Shown here: positions 1-7,108 of the stretch, piece by piece
How positions within the stretch are numbered: the first letter of the stretch is position 1
How the letters are laid out: every line of letters begins with the position of its first letter
NCBI RefSeq assembly: GCF_002217945.1
Contig: NZ_BCMG01000003.1
Span: 186,001-250,000, forward strand
Direction: 5' to 3'
From: Secundilactobacillus silagei JCM 19001
GTDB lineage: Bacteria; Bacillota; Bacilli; Lactobacillales; Lactobacillaceae
Length of the DNA: 64,000 nucleotides
Program-made: the position numbers and the translations under genes
Notes under the pieces: model-generated
Told to the model about the DNA's origin: nothing
Database searches by the model: none
Seen by the model: only the letters and a program-made list of their open reading frames with translations

Positions 1-688
1 ACAAGATATTGTGAATAATTATACGGGTGCCGTTGCTGAACTTCATCGATCGATTAAAAACAATCAGGCGTTACGCGTCGGTTATTTCTCCGCCTTTGAG
101 AAAAAGCTTTTACAGCGTGCGCTTTATGCCTTACTCAAGAAGCACCCTAAGCTTTCTCTCACGATTCAAGAAGGCAGCAACGAACATCTGACTGAAAACG
201 TCAACAACGGTAATTTAGACCTGGCATTATCCATTAGCTACGGCCAGCCAGCCGTGTCACCGCATTCTAACCTCACCGCCCAAACCATCTTTTCTGATGA
301 AATGGTGATGGGTGTTAGTACGTTAAATCCACTCAGCACGCATCATTATTTAACTGCTCAAGACCTGTCTACGCTACCGATTCTCTATTACAGTCCCGAA
401 ACATCCACCTTCTTATTGGAAAGTTTTATGGCCAGTATGCCGTTTTTAAAAGACTATAATCAGGTCCAACGGGTAACCAGTACCGAACAGATGGCGATGT
501 TGGTAGCTTTAAATCAAGCCTTTGCTTTTTACCCCAGCGGTTTGATCGGCCATCAAGATATCAGTGCGGATGGTCAGATTCGTTATCTACCTATTAGAGG
601 ACCTCTCGATCAGCATTACGACATCGTTGTTCTTTATAATAAAATCAATCAAAATCCCATGCTCAAGCAACTTTTAAACGAGTTTTAA
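1..688 (+). CDS. LysR-family transcriptional regulator, C-terminal part (cut by left edge)
   Basis: The frame is open from base 2, so the gene runs off the left edge; the GTG at 11 has no ribosome binding site and is best read as an internal codon. About 228 residues are visible. They look like the effector-binding domain of a LysR regulator: the stretch beginning ALRVGYFSAF, followed by a helix and a strand (LSLTIQEGS) and NGNLDLALS, is the usual first half of the type 2 periplasmic-binding fold. The DNA-binding helix-turn-helix lies outside the window. The effector and targets cannot be told. A bidirectional terminator follows the stop. Confidence 0.8.
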   Translation, partial: QDIVNNYTGAVAELHRSIKNNQALRVGYFSAFEKKLLQRALYALLKKHPKLSLTIQEGSNEHLTENVNNGNLDLALSISYGQPAVSPHSNLTAQTIFSDEMVMGVSTLNPLSTHHYLTAQDLSTLPILYYSPETSTFLLESFMASMPFLKDYNQVQRVTSTEQMAMLVALNQAFAFYPSGLIGHQDISADGQIRYLPIRGPLDQHYDIVVLYNKINQNPMLKQLLNEF

Positions 689-706
689 CCATGATGATTC
701 TAAATT

Positions 707-744
707 AAAAGCAGCCATAACTTAATTTCGTTATGACTGCTTTT
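707..744. terminator. Bidirectional Rho-independent terminator
   Basis: Inverted repeat AAAAGCAGCCATAAC / GTTATGACTGCTTTT with one internal mismatch and an 8-nt loop. A-runs and T-runs on both sides let it serve the LysR gene (+) and the membrane-protein gene ending at 750 (-). Confidence 0.8.
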
Positions 745-749
745 AGTAT

Positions 750-1931
750 CTAATCTAAGTCTTTAGTTTTCACCTTTTGCTCTGCCTGAGCCTTTACATA
801 AAACACCCGGGTCCCCTTATCAACCAACTCCTGTAAGAATTGCAACAGTAAAACGACCCAGCCAAAGGCCAAGGTAAAGCCAATAATTTCATACGCGGTT
901 AACGATAAATAACCCACAAATTTAAACAGCACTTCAGCCGTAACTAGGATAGCGCCCACGGAGTAAGACATCTGCAAAAACGCACTGGGGATTCTTGGCA
1001 GCAACCAGCGAATTCCCACGATTAAAATAATAATGAAATACACCAGAAATGAAGCTAATCGATCATGGATATCGTGTGAGGCCGCATTATTGGGGAAAAA
1101 GCCCACCGCACCAAGATCAATCGACATTGCCGTTAACAGTATCCGCAAAGTCAGCAACCGAATTGAATGCGGGTAGATAGCGTTTAACGACACGAAGATG
1201 TAATCAATCAACGCGACCATGATCAAGGCTGAAAACATCAACGTAATGTTGAATTGCCAGCTGTTATTTGCCAAATGCGTACCTAAAAAACTGAGATTAT
1301 ACTGCCACCATTTTCTGGTTCCGTTAGTTGCCATCGCAATCACAGCTCCACTCACGATCACCAGCGTAAACAGCCGGACCAAGGTGCGTGAAGAAATCGA
1401 AAAAGCAGCGTAAATCATGAGATAGTTGATCATACTTTCAAAAATAAAGAAGATGATCGTGGATGTTAACCGGTCAAAAGTCGCGCCCGCGAAGATGGTC
1501 CCCAAAAGCCAAAAGACCCCAAGGAGAGCTAATCCTAAAATCACCGCAAACGATAAAATGACCACCGGAAAATTCCGCCAATAAATATTCGCTGAAAACG
1601 TATTGGTTTGGTTTCGTCGTTCCCGAATGAAAAAAATGGCGAACATTAACGTCCCAATCACAACACCACCTAAAATCACCGTGGTTCCTAAAGACGTATT
1701 CCCCGATAATGGGATCTGATTCTGATTTTTCGTCGCAAAAAAAACGTTAAACACAATGGCGCTAATGATTGCTGGTGCTAAGTACCACCACAGTGATATG
1801 CGCTGAAACAATGACATTTCACTGGCTTCGGTGGTGATCACTGCGTCGTGATTGCGCAGCTCGATTTTGACTTTGTCAGTCCCGTTCACCCGAAGCTGTT
1901 CGGCTACCTTATCTGGTAATTCAATTTTCAT
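750..1931 (-). CDS. DUF998-like multi-pass membrane protein with an AbrB-like N-terminal segment
   Basis: A 393-residue protein with two parts. Residues 1 to about 38 (MKIELPDKVAEQLRV..., then DKVKIELRNHDAVIT) look like a SpoVT/AbrB-type swapped-hairpin strand pattern. From about residue 45 to 380 there are roughly ten hydrophobic segments. The second half, with FLGTHLANNSWQFN and later FFPNNAASHDIHDRLA, resembles DUF998/FRAG1-like membrane proteins in which a conserved His follows a 'FP' turn. The start is the ATG behind a GGGAG site. No catalytic motif is evident, so function is unknown. The family assignment is by eye and moderate; the fused AbrB-like start is the odd point. It is divergent from the metal ATPase gene. 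Confidence 0.65.
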   Translation of the reverse strand: MKIELPDKVAEQLRVNGTDKVKIELRNHDAVITTEASEMSLFQRISLWWYLAPAIISAIVFNVFFATKNQNQIPLSGNTSLGTTVILGGVVIGTLMFAIFFIRERRNQTNTFSANIYWRNFPVVILSFAVILGLALLGVFWLLGTIFAGATFDRLTSTIIFFIFESMINYLMIYAAFSISSRTLVRLFTLVIVSGAVIAMATNGTRKWWQYNLSFLGTHLANNSWQFNITLMFSALIMVALIDYIFVSLNAIYPHSIRLLTLRILLTAMSIDLGAVGFFPNNAASHDIHDRLASFLVYFIIILIVGIRWLLPRIPSAFLQMSYSVGAILVTAEVLFKFVGYLSLTAYEIIGFTLAFGWVVLLLQFLQELVDKGTRVFYVKAQAEQKVKTKDLD

Positions 1932-2016
1932 ATTTTTTCTCCCAAAGATTATTGTCTGAACCTATTTTGAGATAATTCGACAAAATTGGCAAGCTCTGAC
2001 CGTTTTTTTATCGAAC

Positions 2017-2063
2017 TTGACCTGCGTCAATTATCCCTAAACCATTTCGCCCTACACTATAGC
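2017..2063 (+). promoter_or_regulatory. FNR/CRP-type operator and class II promoter of the P-type ATPase gene
   Basis: The dyad TTGACCTGCGTCAA (2017-2030) fits the CRP/FNR superfamily pattern TTGA-N6-TCAA. If TACACT at 2053-2058 is the -10, the dyad centre lies 41.5 bases before the start of transcription, the classic class II activator position, and no good -35 hexamer is present. The same module recurs at 3999 with identical spacing. The regulator is not in the window. Confidence 0.6.
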
Positions 2064-2091
2064 TAATCAAATGATTAAAGGAGCGATCGAT

Positions 2092-4002
2092 ATGAAATTT
2101 CAACGTTTTATTCAAAAATACCAAAATCAAATCACGCTGATCAGTGCCGTTTTGATAGCGATTGGTTTTGCCGGTAAGTACCTGCTGCAGTCAACTGTCG
2201 TGTACGACTGGGCGTTCATTCTCGCCTCCATCATTGCGGCAGTACCAATTATGATTCATGCTTACCAGTCCCTGCGCGTGAAGGTCATCAGTATTGAACT
2301 GCTGGTCAGCATCGCCGTTATCGGGGCTTTCATCATTGGCGAATATAACGAATCAGCAATCGTGACCTTCCTCTTCTTATTTGGGAGCTACCTTGAACAA
2401 CGGACTTTATCCAAGACTCGTCAGTCCATTAAATCACTCACGCAAATGGCACCAGAAACGGCGGTCATTCTCCATGATGATGATACCCAAGAAGAAGTCG
2501 ACATTGATGATGTTGACGAAGGCGACCGCATCATGGTTAAGGCCGGCGCATCCGTTCCCGTTGACGGCACCGTTGTATCTGGATCAGGCTACCTGGACGA
2601 AGCCGTCATTACCGGTGAATCGAAAGCGGTGGCGAAAACCACTGGTGATTCGGTTTATTCCGGCTCGATTTTAGGCAACGGGACCTTAACGGTTGAAGCT
2701 ACTAAAGTTGGTGAAGATACCACTTTCGGCAAGATCATTGAACTAGTGGAAGATGCCGAGGATGCCAAATCACCTGCCGAATCCTTCATTGATAAATTCG
2801 CTCAATACTACACCCCAGCCGTTTTGATCATCGCAGCTTTGGTTTACATCTTCACCCGAGACTTTCCAACGGCCATCACCGTCTTAGTCCTTGGCTGTCC
2901 CGGTGCCTTGGTTATCGGGGCCCCCGTTTCTAACGTGGCTGGTATCGGTAACGGTGCTAAACGCGGCATCCTGTTAAAGGGTGGCGCCGTGATGGACGAC
3001 TTCGCCAAAGTGGATACATTTGTTTTCGATAAAACTGGTACATTGACCCTTGGTAACACCGCGGTTTCCGCAGTTAAAGACTACGCCAATGATTCCAAAG
3101 AGGCCTTAGCGCTCGTTGCCCGGGCTGAACGGTTATCCGATCACCCACTGGGTAAAGCGATTACCGATTATGCGACTAAAGAAAAAGTTTCCTTTGAACA
3201 ATTGGACGTTGCCGACAATGATACGGTCAAAGGCCAAGGCCTCACCGCTACCATTGACGGTCACCACGTTCTTGTTGGTAACCTAAAAATGATGAGCGCT
3301 AACAACATTAAGATTTCTGCGAAACAGAACCAAGATCTCGCTGCAGTTCAACACACTGGTAGTTCCGTTGTCATGGTTGCCGTCGATGGTGCCCTAAAAT
3401 TAACGATTGGTGTTTCCGACACCATCCGTCCCGGTATCAAAGCTCAGCTCCAAGCCTTACGGGATCATGGTGCAAAGCACTTAGTTATGCTGACTGGTGA
3501 TAACAAGATCACCGCGCAATACGTCGCCGAACAAATCGGGCTTGATGAAGTTCACGCTGAACTGTTACCCGAAGAAAAAGTTACCTACATTAAAAAATTT
3601 AAGGAGCAAGGGCGTCACGTGGCCTTCGTTGGTGATGGGATCAACGACAGTCCGGCTATCGCTACCGCACAGATCGGAATCGCCATGGGTAGTGGTACTG
3701 ACGTCGCTATTGAAACCTCGGACGTAGTGCTCATGCAATCCAGTTTTGAAGCCCTAGTTCACGCCTACTCACTATCTAAGAAGACCGTTATTAACACTAA
3801 GGAAAATATCGCCATCGCTATTGGCGTCGTGATCTTCCTGCTAATTGGTTTGATCCTCGGCTTCATCTACATGGCCAGTGGGATGTTCGTCCACGAAGCA
3901 AGTATCCTAGTAGTAATCTTTAACGCCATGCGGCTGATTGGTTACGGCAAGATGCCGACCCAGGCACAGCAGACTGCAACTCAAAAAACTTCGCTAACTT
4001 GA
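2092..4002 (+). CDS. Heavy-metal P1B-type ATPase with a CPG membrane motif
   Basis: A 636-residue ion pump. The ATG at 2071 lies upstream of the AAAGGAG site (2077-2083), so I take the ATG at 2092. Canonical P-type marks are present: TGES in the actuator domain, DKTGTLT with phosphorylated Asp at about residue 313, SDHPLG (the HP locus of P1B pumps), and GDGINDSP. The metal-site helix carries CPG (residues 269-271) instead of CPC, and the last membrane segment has HEASILVVIFNAMRL, reminiscent of the HEGxT signature of P1B-4 (Co/Fe) pumps. There is no N-terminal metal-binding domain; the separate HMA protein downstream may stand in. Metal is uncertain: iron, cobalt, zinc and copper are all open. 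A matching promoter precedes the next gene, so the three genes probably form one regulon. Confidence 0.9.
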   Translation: MKFQRFIQKYQNQITLISAVLIAIGFAGKYLLQSTVVYDWAFILASIIAAVPIMIHAYQSLRVKVISIELLVSIAVIGAFIIGEYNESAIVTFLFLFGSYLEQRTLSKTRQSIKSLTQMAPETAVILHDDDTQEEVDIDDVDEGDRIMVKAGASVPVDGTVVSGSGYLDEAVITGESKAVAKTTGDSVYSGSILGNGTLTVEATKVGEDTTFGKIIELVEDAEDAKSPAESFIDKFAQYYTPAVLIIAALVYIFTRDFPTAITVLVLGCPGALVIGAPVSNVAGIGNGAKRGILLKGGAVMDDFAKVDTFVFDKTGTLTLGNTAVSAVKDYANDSKEALALVARAERLSDHPLGKAITDYATKEKVSFEQLDVADNDTVKGQGLTATIDGHHVLVGNLKMMSANNIKISAKQNQDLAAVQHTGSSVVMVAVDGALKLTIGVSDTIRPGIKAQLQALRDHGAKHLVMLTGDNKITAQYVAEQIGLDEVHAELLPEEKVTYIKKFKEQGRHVAFVGDGINDSPAIATAQIGIAMGSGTDVAIETSDVVLMQSSFEALVHAYSLSKKTVINTKENIAIAIGVVIFLLIGLILGFIYMASGMFVHEASILVVIFNAMRLIGYGKMPTQAQQTATQKTSLT

Positions 4003-4045
4003 TTTACGTCAATTTCAAGGCAAACAAAAGCGACTAAACTATAGA
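3999..4045 (+). promoter_or_regulatory. Second copy of the FNR/CRP-type operator-promoter module
   Basis: TTGATTTACGTCAA (3999-4012) overlaps the ATPase stop codon. The candidate -10 TAAACT (4035-4040) is followed by ATAGATAATCAA. Centre-to-start distance is 41.5, and the spacing between dyad and -10 is identical to the module at 2017. It would drive the HMA-dps pair. Confidence 0.6.
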
Positions 4046-4087
4046 TAATCAAGACAAACAAGAATAACTAAAAAGGAGATCATTATT

Positions 4088-4333
4088 ATGACAACAAAAC
4101 GTGCAATTTTACAATTAGATGGTTTGACCTGCCCATCATGCATGACCAAGATTGAAAGTGCTCTGGCCCATCAACCAGGCGTTGAGAAAGTGAAAGTGCT
4201 GTTCAATGCCAGCAAAGCCAAAGCCGACTTCGATGACAGTAAGGTCTCCGCTGAAGAATTAGGCCAAGTCGTTGATAAGTTAGGCTATGAAGTTAAGAAA
4301 ATCAAGGTTAAGGACGAAGTAGCAGCCAAGTAG
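4088..4333 (+). CDS. CopZ-like heavy-metal-associated (HMA) protein
   Basis: An 81-residue cytosolic protein with a single HMA ferredoxin-like fold. The metal-binding loop is GLTCPSCMTKIE, with the CxxC pair at about residues 16 and 19; typical CopZ has GMxCxxC, so Met is replaced by Leu here. The C-terminal LGYEV motif is typical. The start sits behind AAAAAGGAG. The position between a P1B ATPase lacking its own HMA domain and a Dps-like protein suggests it hands metal to the pump or senses it. It has its own FNR/CRP-type promoter. The fold is well supported; the choice of metal is inference. Confidence 0.85.
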   Translation: MTTKRAILQLDGLTCPSCMTKIESALAHQPGVEKVKVLFNASKAKADFDDSKVSAEELGQVVDKLGYEVKKIKVKDEVAAK

Positions 4334-4344
4334 GAGGGATGAAT

Positions 4345-4896
4345 ATGACGACAAAATTAGTAGAAGAAAAGTATCAAGCCGAAGTAAAGCAAGCCGACAT
4401 CGATCACCACACCCCAACTGCGGGCGCTATGACCGGCCACATCGTTGCTAACTTACGGATCTTAGACGTAAAACTTCACCAAGCCAAATGGTTCATGAAG
4501 GGCTTTGAAGCCGTTTCTGTTCGTCCGCTTTATGACGAGTTGATCGACCAAGCGCGCAAAGACTATGACACGGTTGCCGAAGCCTTATTAGACGAAAATG
4601 AGTTACCGCCTTCGACCACTGAGGAATATAGTAACTACAAGATGTTGGATGAAGACGGCCGTAACAAGTATCTAACCACTTCAGAACTAGTTGACATTAC
4701 CGCTCACGATTACACTACTGAAAATCTGTTTGTTACCCGAGCCATCAAGTTAGCTGAAAAAGAGGATCGACCAGCTTTAGCGCAAACGTTGACCACCCTA
4801 TTAAAACAAAACAATCACGCTATTCAACAACTGCAAGCACTCCTAGGCAAAACTGCCTGGGAAGGCTTAGTTGAAGAAGACGATGATGACGATTAA
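4345..4896 (+). CDS. dps: Dps-like ferritin-family protein
   Basis: A 183-residue ferritin-like protein of the Dps group, which stores iron and protects DNA from peroxide. The ATG at 4339 abuts the GGAGGG site, so the ATG at 4345 is preferred. The helix carrying LHQAKWFMKG (His about 45) matches the first half of the Dps ferroxidase signature, and a D75/E79 pair matches the DxxxE part. The second His and neighbouring acid (normally LHxxxD/E) are not present, where EAVSVRPLYDE is found, so the ferroxidase centre may be altered. The tail is very acidic (EEDDDDD). The HMA gene's TAG stop overlaps the ribosome binding site, so the two genes are co-translated. A terminator follows. Confidence 0.8.
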   Translation: MTTKLVEEKYQAEVKQADIDHHTPTAGAMTGHIVANLRILDVKLHQAKWFMKGFEAVSVRPLYDELIDQARKDYDTVAEALLDENELPPSTTEEYSNYKMLDEDGRNKYLTTSELVDITAHDYTTENLFVTRAIKLAEKEDRPALAQTLTTLLKQNNHAIQQLQALLGKTAWEGLVEEDDDDD

Positions 4897-4946
4897 ATTA
4901 AACGGCTGACCAAGAGAGTCACCAATTTAATCTACAAGCCCAGTTT

Positions 4947-4984
4947 GAAAAATCCGCTGCTGATTATGGCAACGGATTTTTTTC
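4947..4984 (+). terminator. Rho-independent terminator after dps
   Basis: Stem AAATCCG / CGGATTT extended by TGC/GCA, followed by a run of T. Confidence 0.85.
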
Positions 4985-5003
4985 ATTTCAGGAAAGACTG
5001 TCG

Positions 5004-5092
5004 TATAATTAATTTGCGAAAGTTGAAGTGAAAACGGCTAGTTTAAGCCTTTATGGTGTTTCACATGAAACATTCCGCCATCTTCAACTAAT
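5004..5092 (+). ncRNA. Putative structured leader RNA (three-way junction)
   Basis: A -10 like TATAAT (5004-5009) is followed by pairing segments that nest as a three-way junction: AGTTGAAG (5021-5028) with CTTCAACT (5082-5089); GGCT with AGCC (5036-5049); ATGGTG (5053-5058) with CGCCAT (5076-5081), the latter enclosing TTTC/GAAA. No known family recognised. The inner hairpin coincides with a parS-like palindrome, so the RNA reading may be coincidental. Confidence 0.35.
5057..5072. promoter_or_regulatory. parS-like ParB-binding palindrome (one mismatch)
   Basis: TGTTTCACATGAAACA differs by one base from the B. subtilis parS consensus TGTTTCACGTGAAACA. The same variant recurs at 55684 and a perfect site is at 43081. 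Confidence 0.65.
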
Positions 5093-5116
5093 TTTAGACA
5101 GAAGCGAGGAAGTTAA

Positions 5117-5197
5117 ATGACGTACCAGATTTTTCATTGGCTCATCGTACGTACTGAGAGCCCTTTTCTTATGAATCGTGTTTCTAACTCAAAATAG
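5117..5197 (+). CDS. Possible 26-residue leader peptide or small protein
   Basis: ATG (5117) with GAGGAAG upstream opens 26 codons beginning MTYQIFHWLI and ending SNSK. It sits between the structured leader and the long hairpin, in a 600-base stretch without other genes, upstream of the MFS transporter. It could be a regulatory upstream ORF. I do not recognise the peptide, and translation is unproven. Confidence 0.35.
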   Translation: MTYQIFHWLIVRTESPFLMNRVSNSK

Positions 5198-5323
5198 ACT
5201 TACAGGCGAATTTTAGTTTGCCTGGTTGAAATGTGTTGGGCGTGGTGGATATTTGAGGTTCGAGGAATATGGATAACCTAAAATTCCTAATTCTTAGAAT
5301 CTCTTATTCCACCTAGCCGAAAC

Positions 5324-5434
5324 GTGCTCCGGTAGGCAGAGACTTGCACCTAAGGGAAAGCTGGCCAAAATCCAAGTTCGGGATTTTCGCCAGCTCTCCC
5401 TTAGGCTCCAGTCTCTAACCGCCTACCTTCGCAC
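5324..5434. repeat. 111-nt imperfect palindrome (long hairpin)
   Basis: Arms pair in order: GTGC/GCAC, GGTAGGC/GCCTACC, AGAGACT/AGTCTCT, CCTAAGGGA/TCCCTTAGG, AGCTGGC/GCCAGCT, AAAATCC/GGATTTT around the loop AAGTTCG. That is about 41 paired bases with small bulges. There is no T-run, so it is not a simple terminator. It may be a mobile palindromic element or a structured RNA. Only one copy is visible here. Confidence 0.75.
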
Positions 5435-5507
5435 TCTATTCTACTTGAAAGAAGGCTCATGCAATGTGAACTCACTCTTTCAATAATGGGTTTACTTGCA
5501 CACATTT

Positions 5508-6689
5508 ATGGACGAATCACAATCAATTTCTCGTAAAAACGTTTTAATTATGGCGATTGCTACTGGTGTAATCGTCGCTAACCTGAATTTTATTCAACCT
5601 ATCGAAGGGTTAATTGCTACCGACTTCAACATTTCTAAAGCCCTCGTTGGCATTCTCGCAATGCTGACTCAACTGGGATACGCTGTTGGGTTGCTTTTCA
5701 TCGTGCCCCTTGGCGATATTTTTGACCGGTACCATCTCATTCAATTCATGATGGTGCTGTCAGTCATTTCCCTCTTAATTGCATATCTGTCACCAAACGC
5801 TGCTGTGTTCGGCATCGCAACTATGCTGATCGGTATTACTTCAGTTGCGCCGCAGATCATCATTCCCTATGCAGCTTTCCTAGCACCATCCATGCAACGT
5901 GGCAAAGTTCTTGGAACTGTATTAAGCGGGCTGTTAACCGGGATCTTACTCTCACAGTCCTTTAGCGGTTTGATCGGCAGTGTCATGAATTGGCAATATA
6001 TCTATCTCATCGCCGCCATTATGGACATCATTTTACTGCTGGTCGTGCACTCACAAATGCCACGCGATCCCCGTGGTCACCAACAGTTAGGCTACGGTCA
6101 CGTCATTAGCTCATTACCGCGTTTATTCACCACTCAGCGTCGACTGCGCGGCTCATCACTGAACGGTTTCTGCATGTTCGGAACCTCTAACGTGCTGTGG
6201 TCAACACTGGCATTCTACCTAGCTGACCAATACCATTTAGGCAGTAACGTTGCTGGATTGTTGGGTCTATTGGGCATCGCCGGTGTGCTGGCTGCGCCCT
6301 ATATCGGAACCATGGTCGATCATCGCTCACCGCGTCTAACTATCAGTCTATCAGTGCTGCTCTCAAGTTTGGCCTTTATCACCCTTTGGCTTGCTGGTCA
6401 CTGGATGATCGGGTTGATGGTCGGAATTGTGTTACTGAATCTTGGTACGCAGTTCAGCCAAGTTTCTAATCAGGCAATCGTGCAATCCTTGAATCGTAAA
6501 GAAAATAGCCGTAACAATTCCATTTTCATGTTCAGCTATTTTCTCGGTGGTTCATTAGGCACCATGTCGGCAACCTGGGCTTGGAGTGTGGCTAAATGGA
6601 ACGGTGTTTGTCTTGTCGCTGTCGCCTTCTTAGTCATTGCACTACTTGGACATTTAATTTTAAAAGAACCAGAAAAGCTACACGATTAA
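5508..6689 (+). CDS. Major facilitator superfamily (MFS) transporter
   Basis: A 393-residue membrane protein with about 12 hydrophobic segments. LGDIFDRY between segments 2 and 3 is the MFS motif A (G-x3-D-R). The N-terminal pattern NLNFIQPIEGLIATDFNISKALVG matches drug- and sugar-efflux type MFS proteins. The start is uncertain: ATG 5508 and TTG 5496 are in frame after a stop at 5484, and neither has a strong ribosome binding site. An inverted repeat TTGAAAGA/TCTTTCAA (about 5445-5482) could fold over the translation start. The substrate is unknown. The long upstream region with a tiny ORF and a large hairpin suggests post-transcriptional control. Confidence 0.85.
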   Translation: MDESQSISRKNVLIMAIATGVIVANLNFIQPIEGLIATDFNISKALVGILAMLTQLGYAVGLLFIVPLGDIFDRYHLIQFMMVLSVISLLIAYLSPNAAVFGIATMLIGITSVAPQIIIPYAAFLAPSMQRGKVLGTVLSGLLTGILLSQSFSGLIGSVMNWQYIYLIAAIMDIILLLVVHSQMPRDPRGHQQLGYGHVISSLPRLFTTQRRLRGSSLNGFCMFGTSNVLWSTLAFYLADQYHLGSNVAGLLGLLGIAGVLAAPYIGTMVDHRSPRLTISLSVLLSSLAFITLWLAGHWMIGLMVGIVLLNLGTQFSQVSNQAIVQSLNRKENSRNNSIFMFSYFLGGSLGTMSATWAWSVAKWNGVCLVAVAFLVIALLGHLILKEPEKLHD

Positions 6690-6749
6690 AATTATATGTG
6701 AAAACTATTTAATTAATTAAAAATCTATGTTATCATTTATAATATAAAT

Positions 6750-7022
6750 TTAATACAGTATGCAATGAAGAGAAGAGTAGAGAAATCAGTACAGTTGTAG
6801 AGCGACCATCGCTGGTGAAAGGGTGGACTAGAACGTTTCTTGAAGATGAGCTCTGAGCAATTATCAAAAGTGAAAGCTTGCGATACGTGGGAAACACGAT
6901 AAAATTCCGGGCATGTTTGTGCCTTTGAGGTAGCGATGGTAACGTCGCTACGAATAAATGGGTGGTAACACGATCAAAAATCGTCCCTGTACAGAATAAT
7001 TCTGTGCGGGGACGATTTTTTT
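6750..7022 (+). promoter_or_regulatory. T-box riboswitch upstream of amino-acid permease
   Basis: The conserved T-box GGGTGGTAACACG lies at 6960-6972. It is followed by a terminator (6976-7022: AATCGTCCC... GGGGACGATT and a T-run). TATAAT at 6738-6743 is the likely -10. The Stem I specifier region reads TGAAGATGAGCTCTGAGC. If it is aligned with the BrnQ T-box at 12630, where ATC (Ile) fits at the equivalent offset, the specifier here is ATG (Met); GAT (Asp) is the alternative. Confidence 0.9.
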
Positions 7023-7108
7023 GTTGGCAAGCATACTCTACCAACGCGTTATCAAAGTAGATTCTCAGATTTTTAATGATTAATGAGTGGCTTAAGGAGG
7101 CCAAAAAC

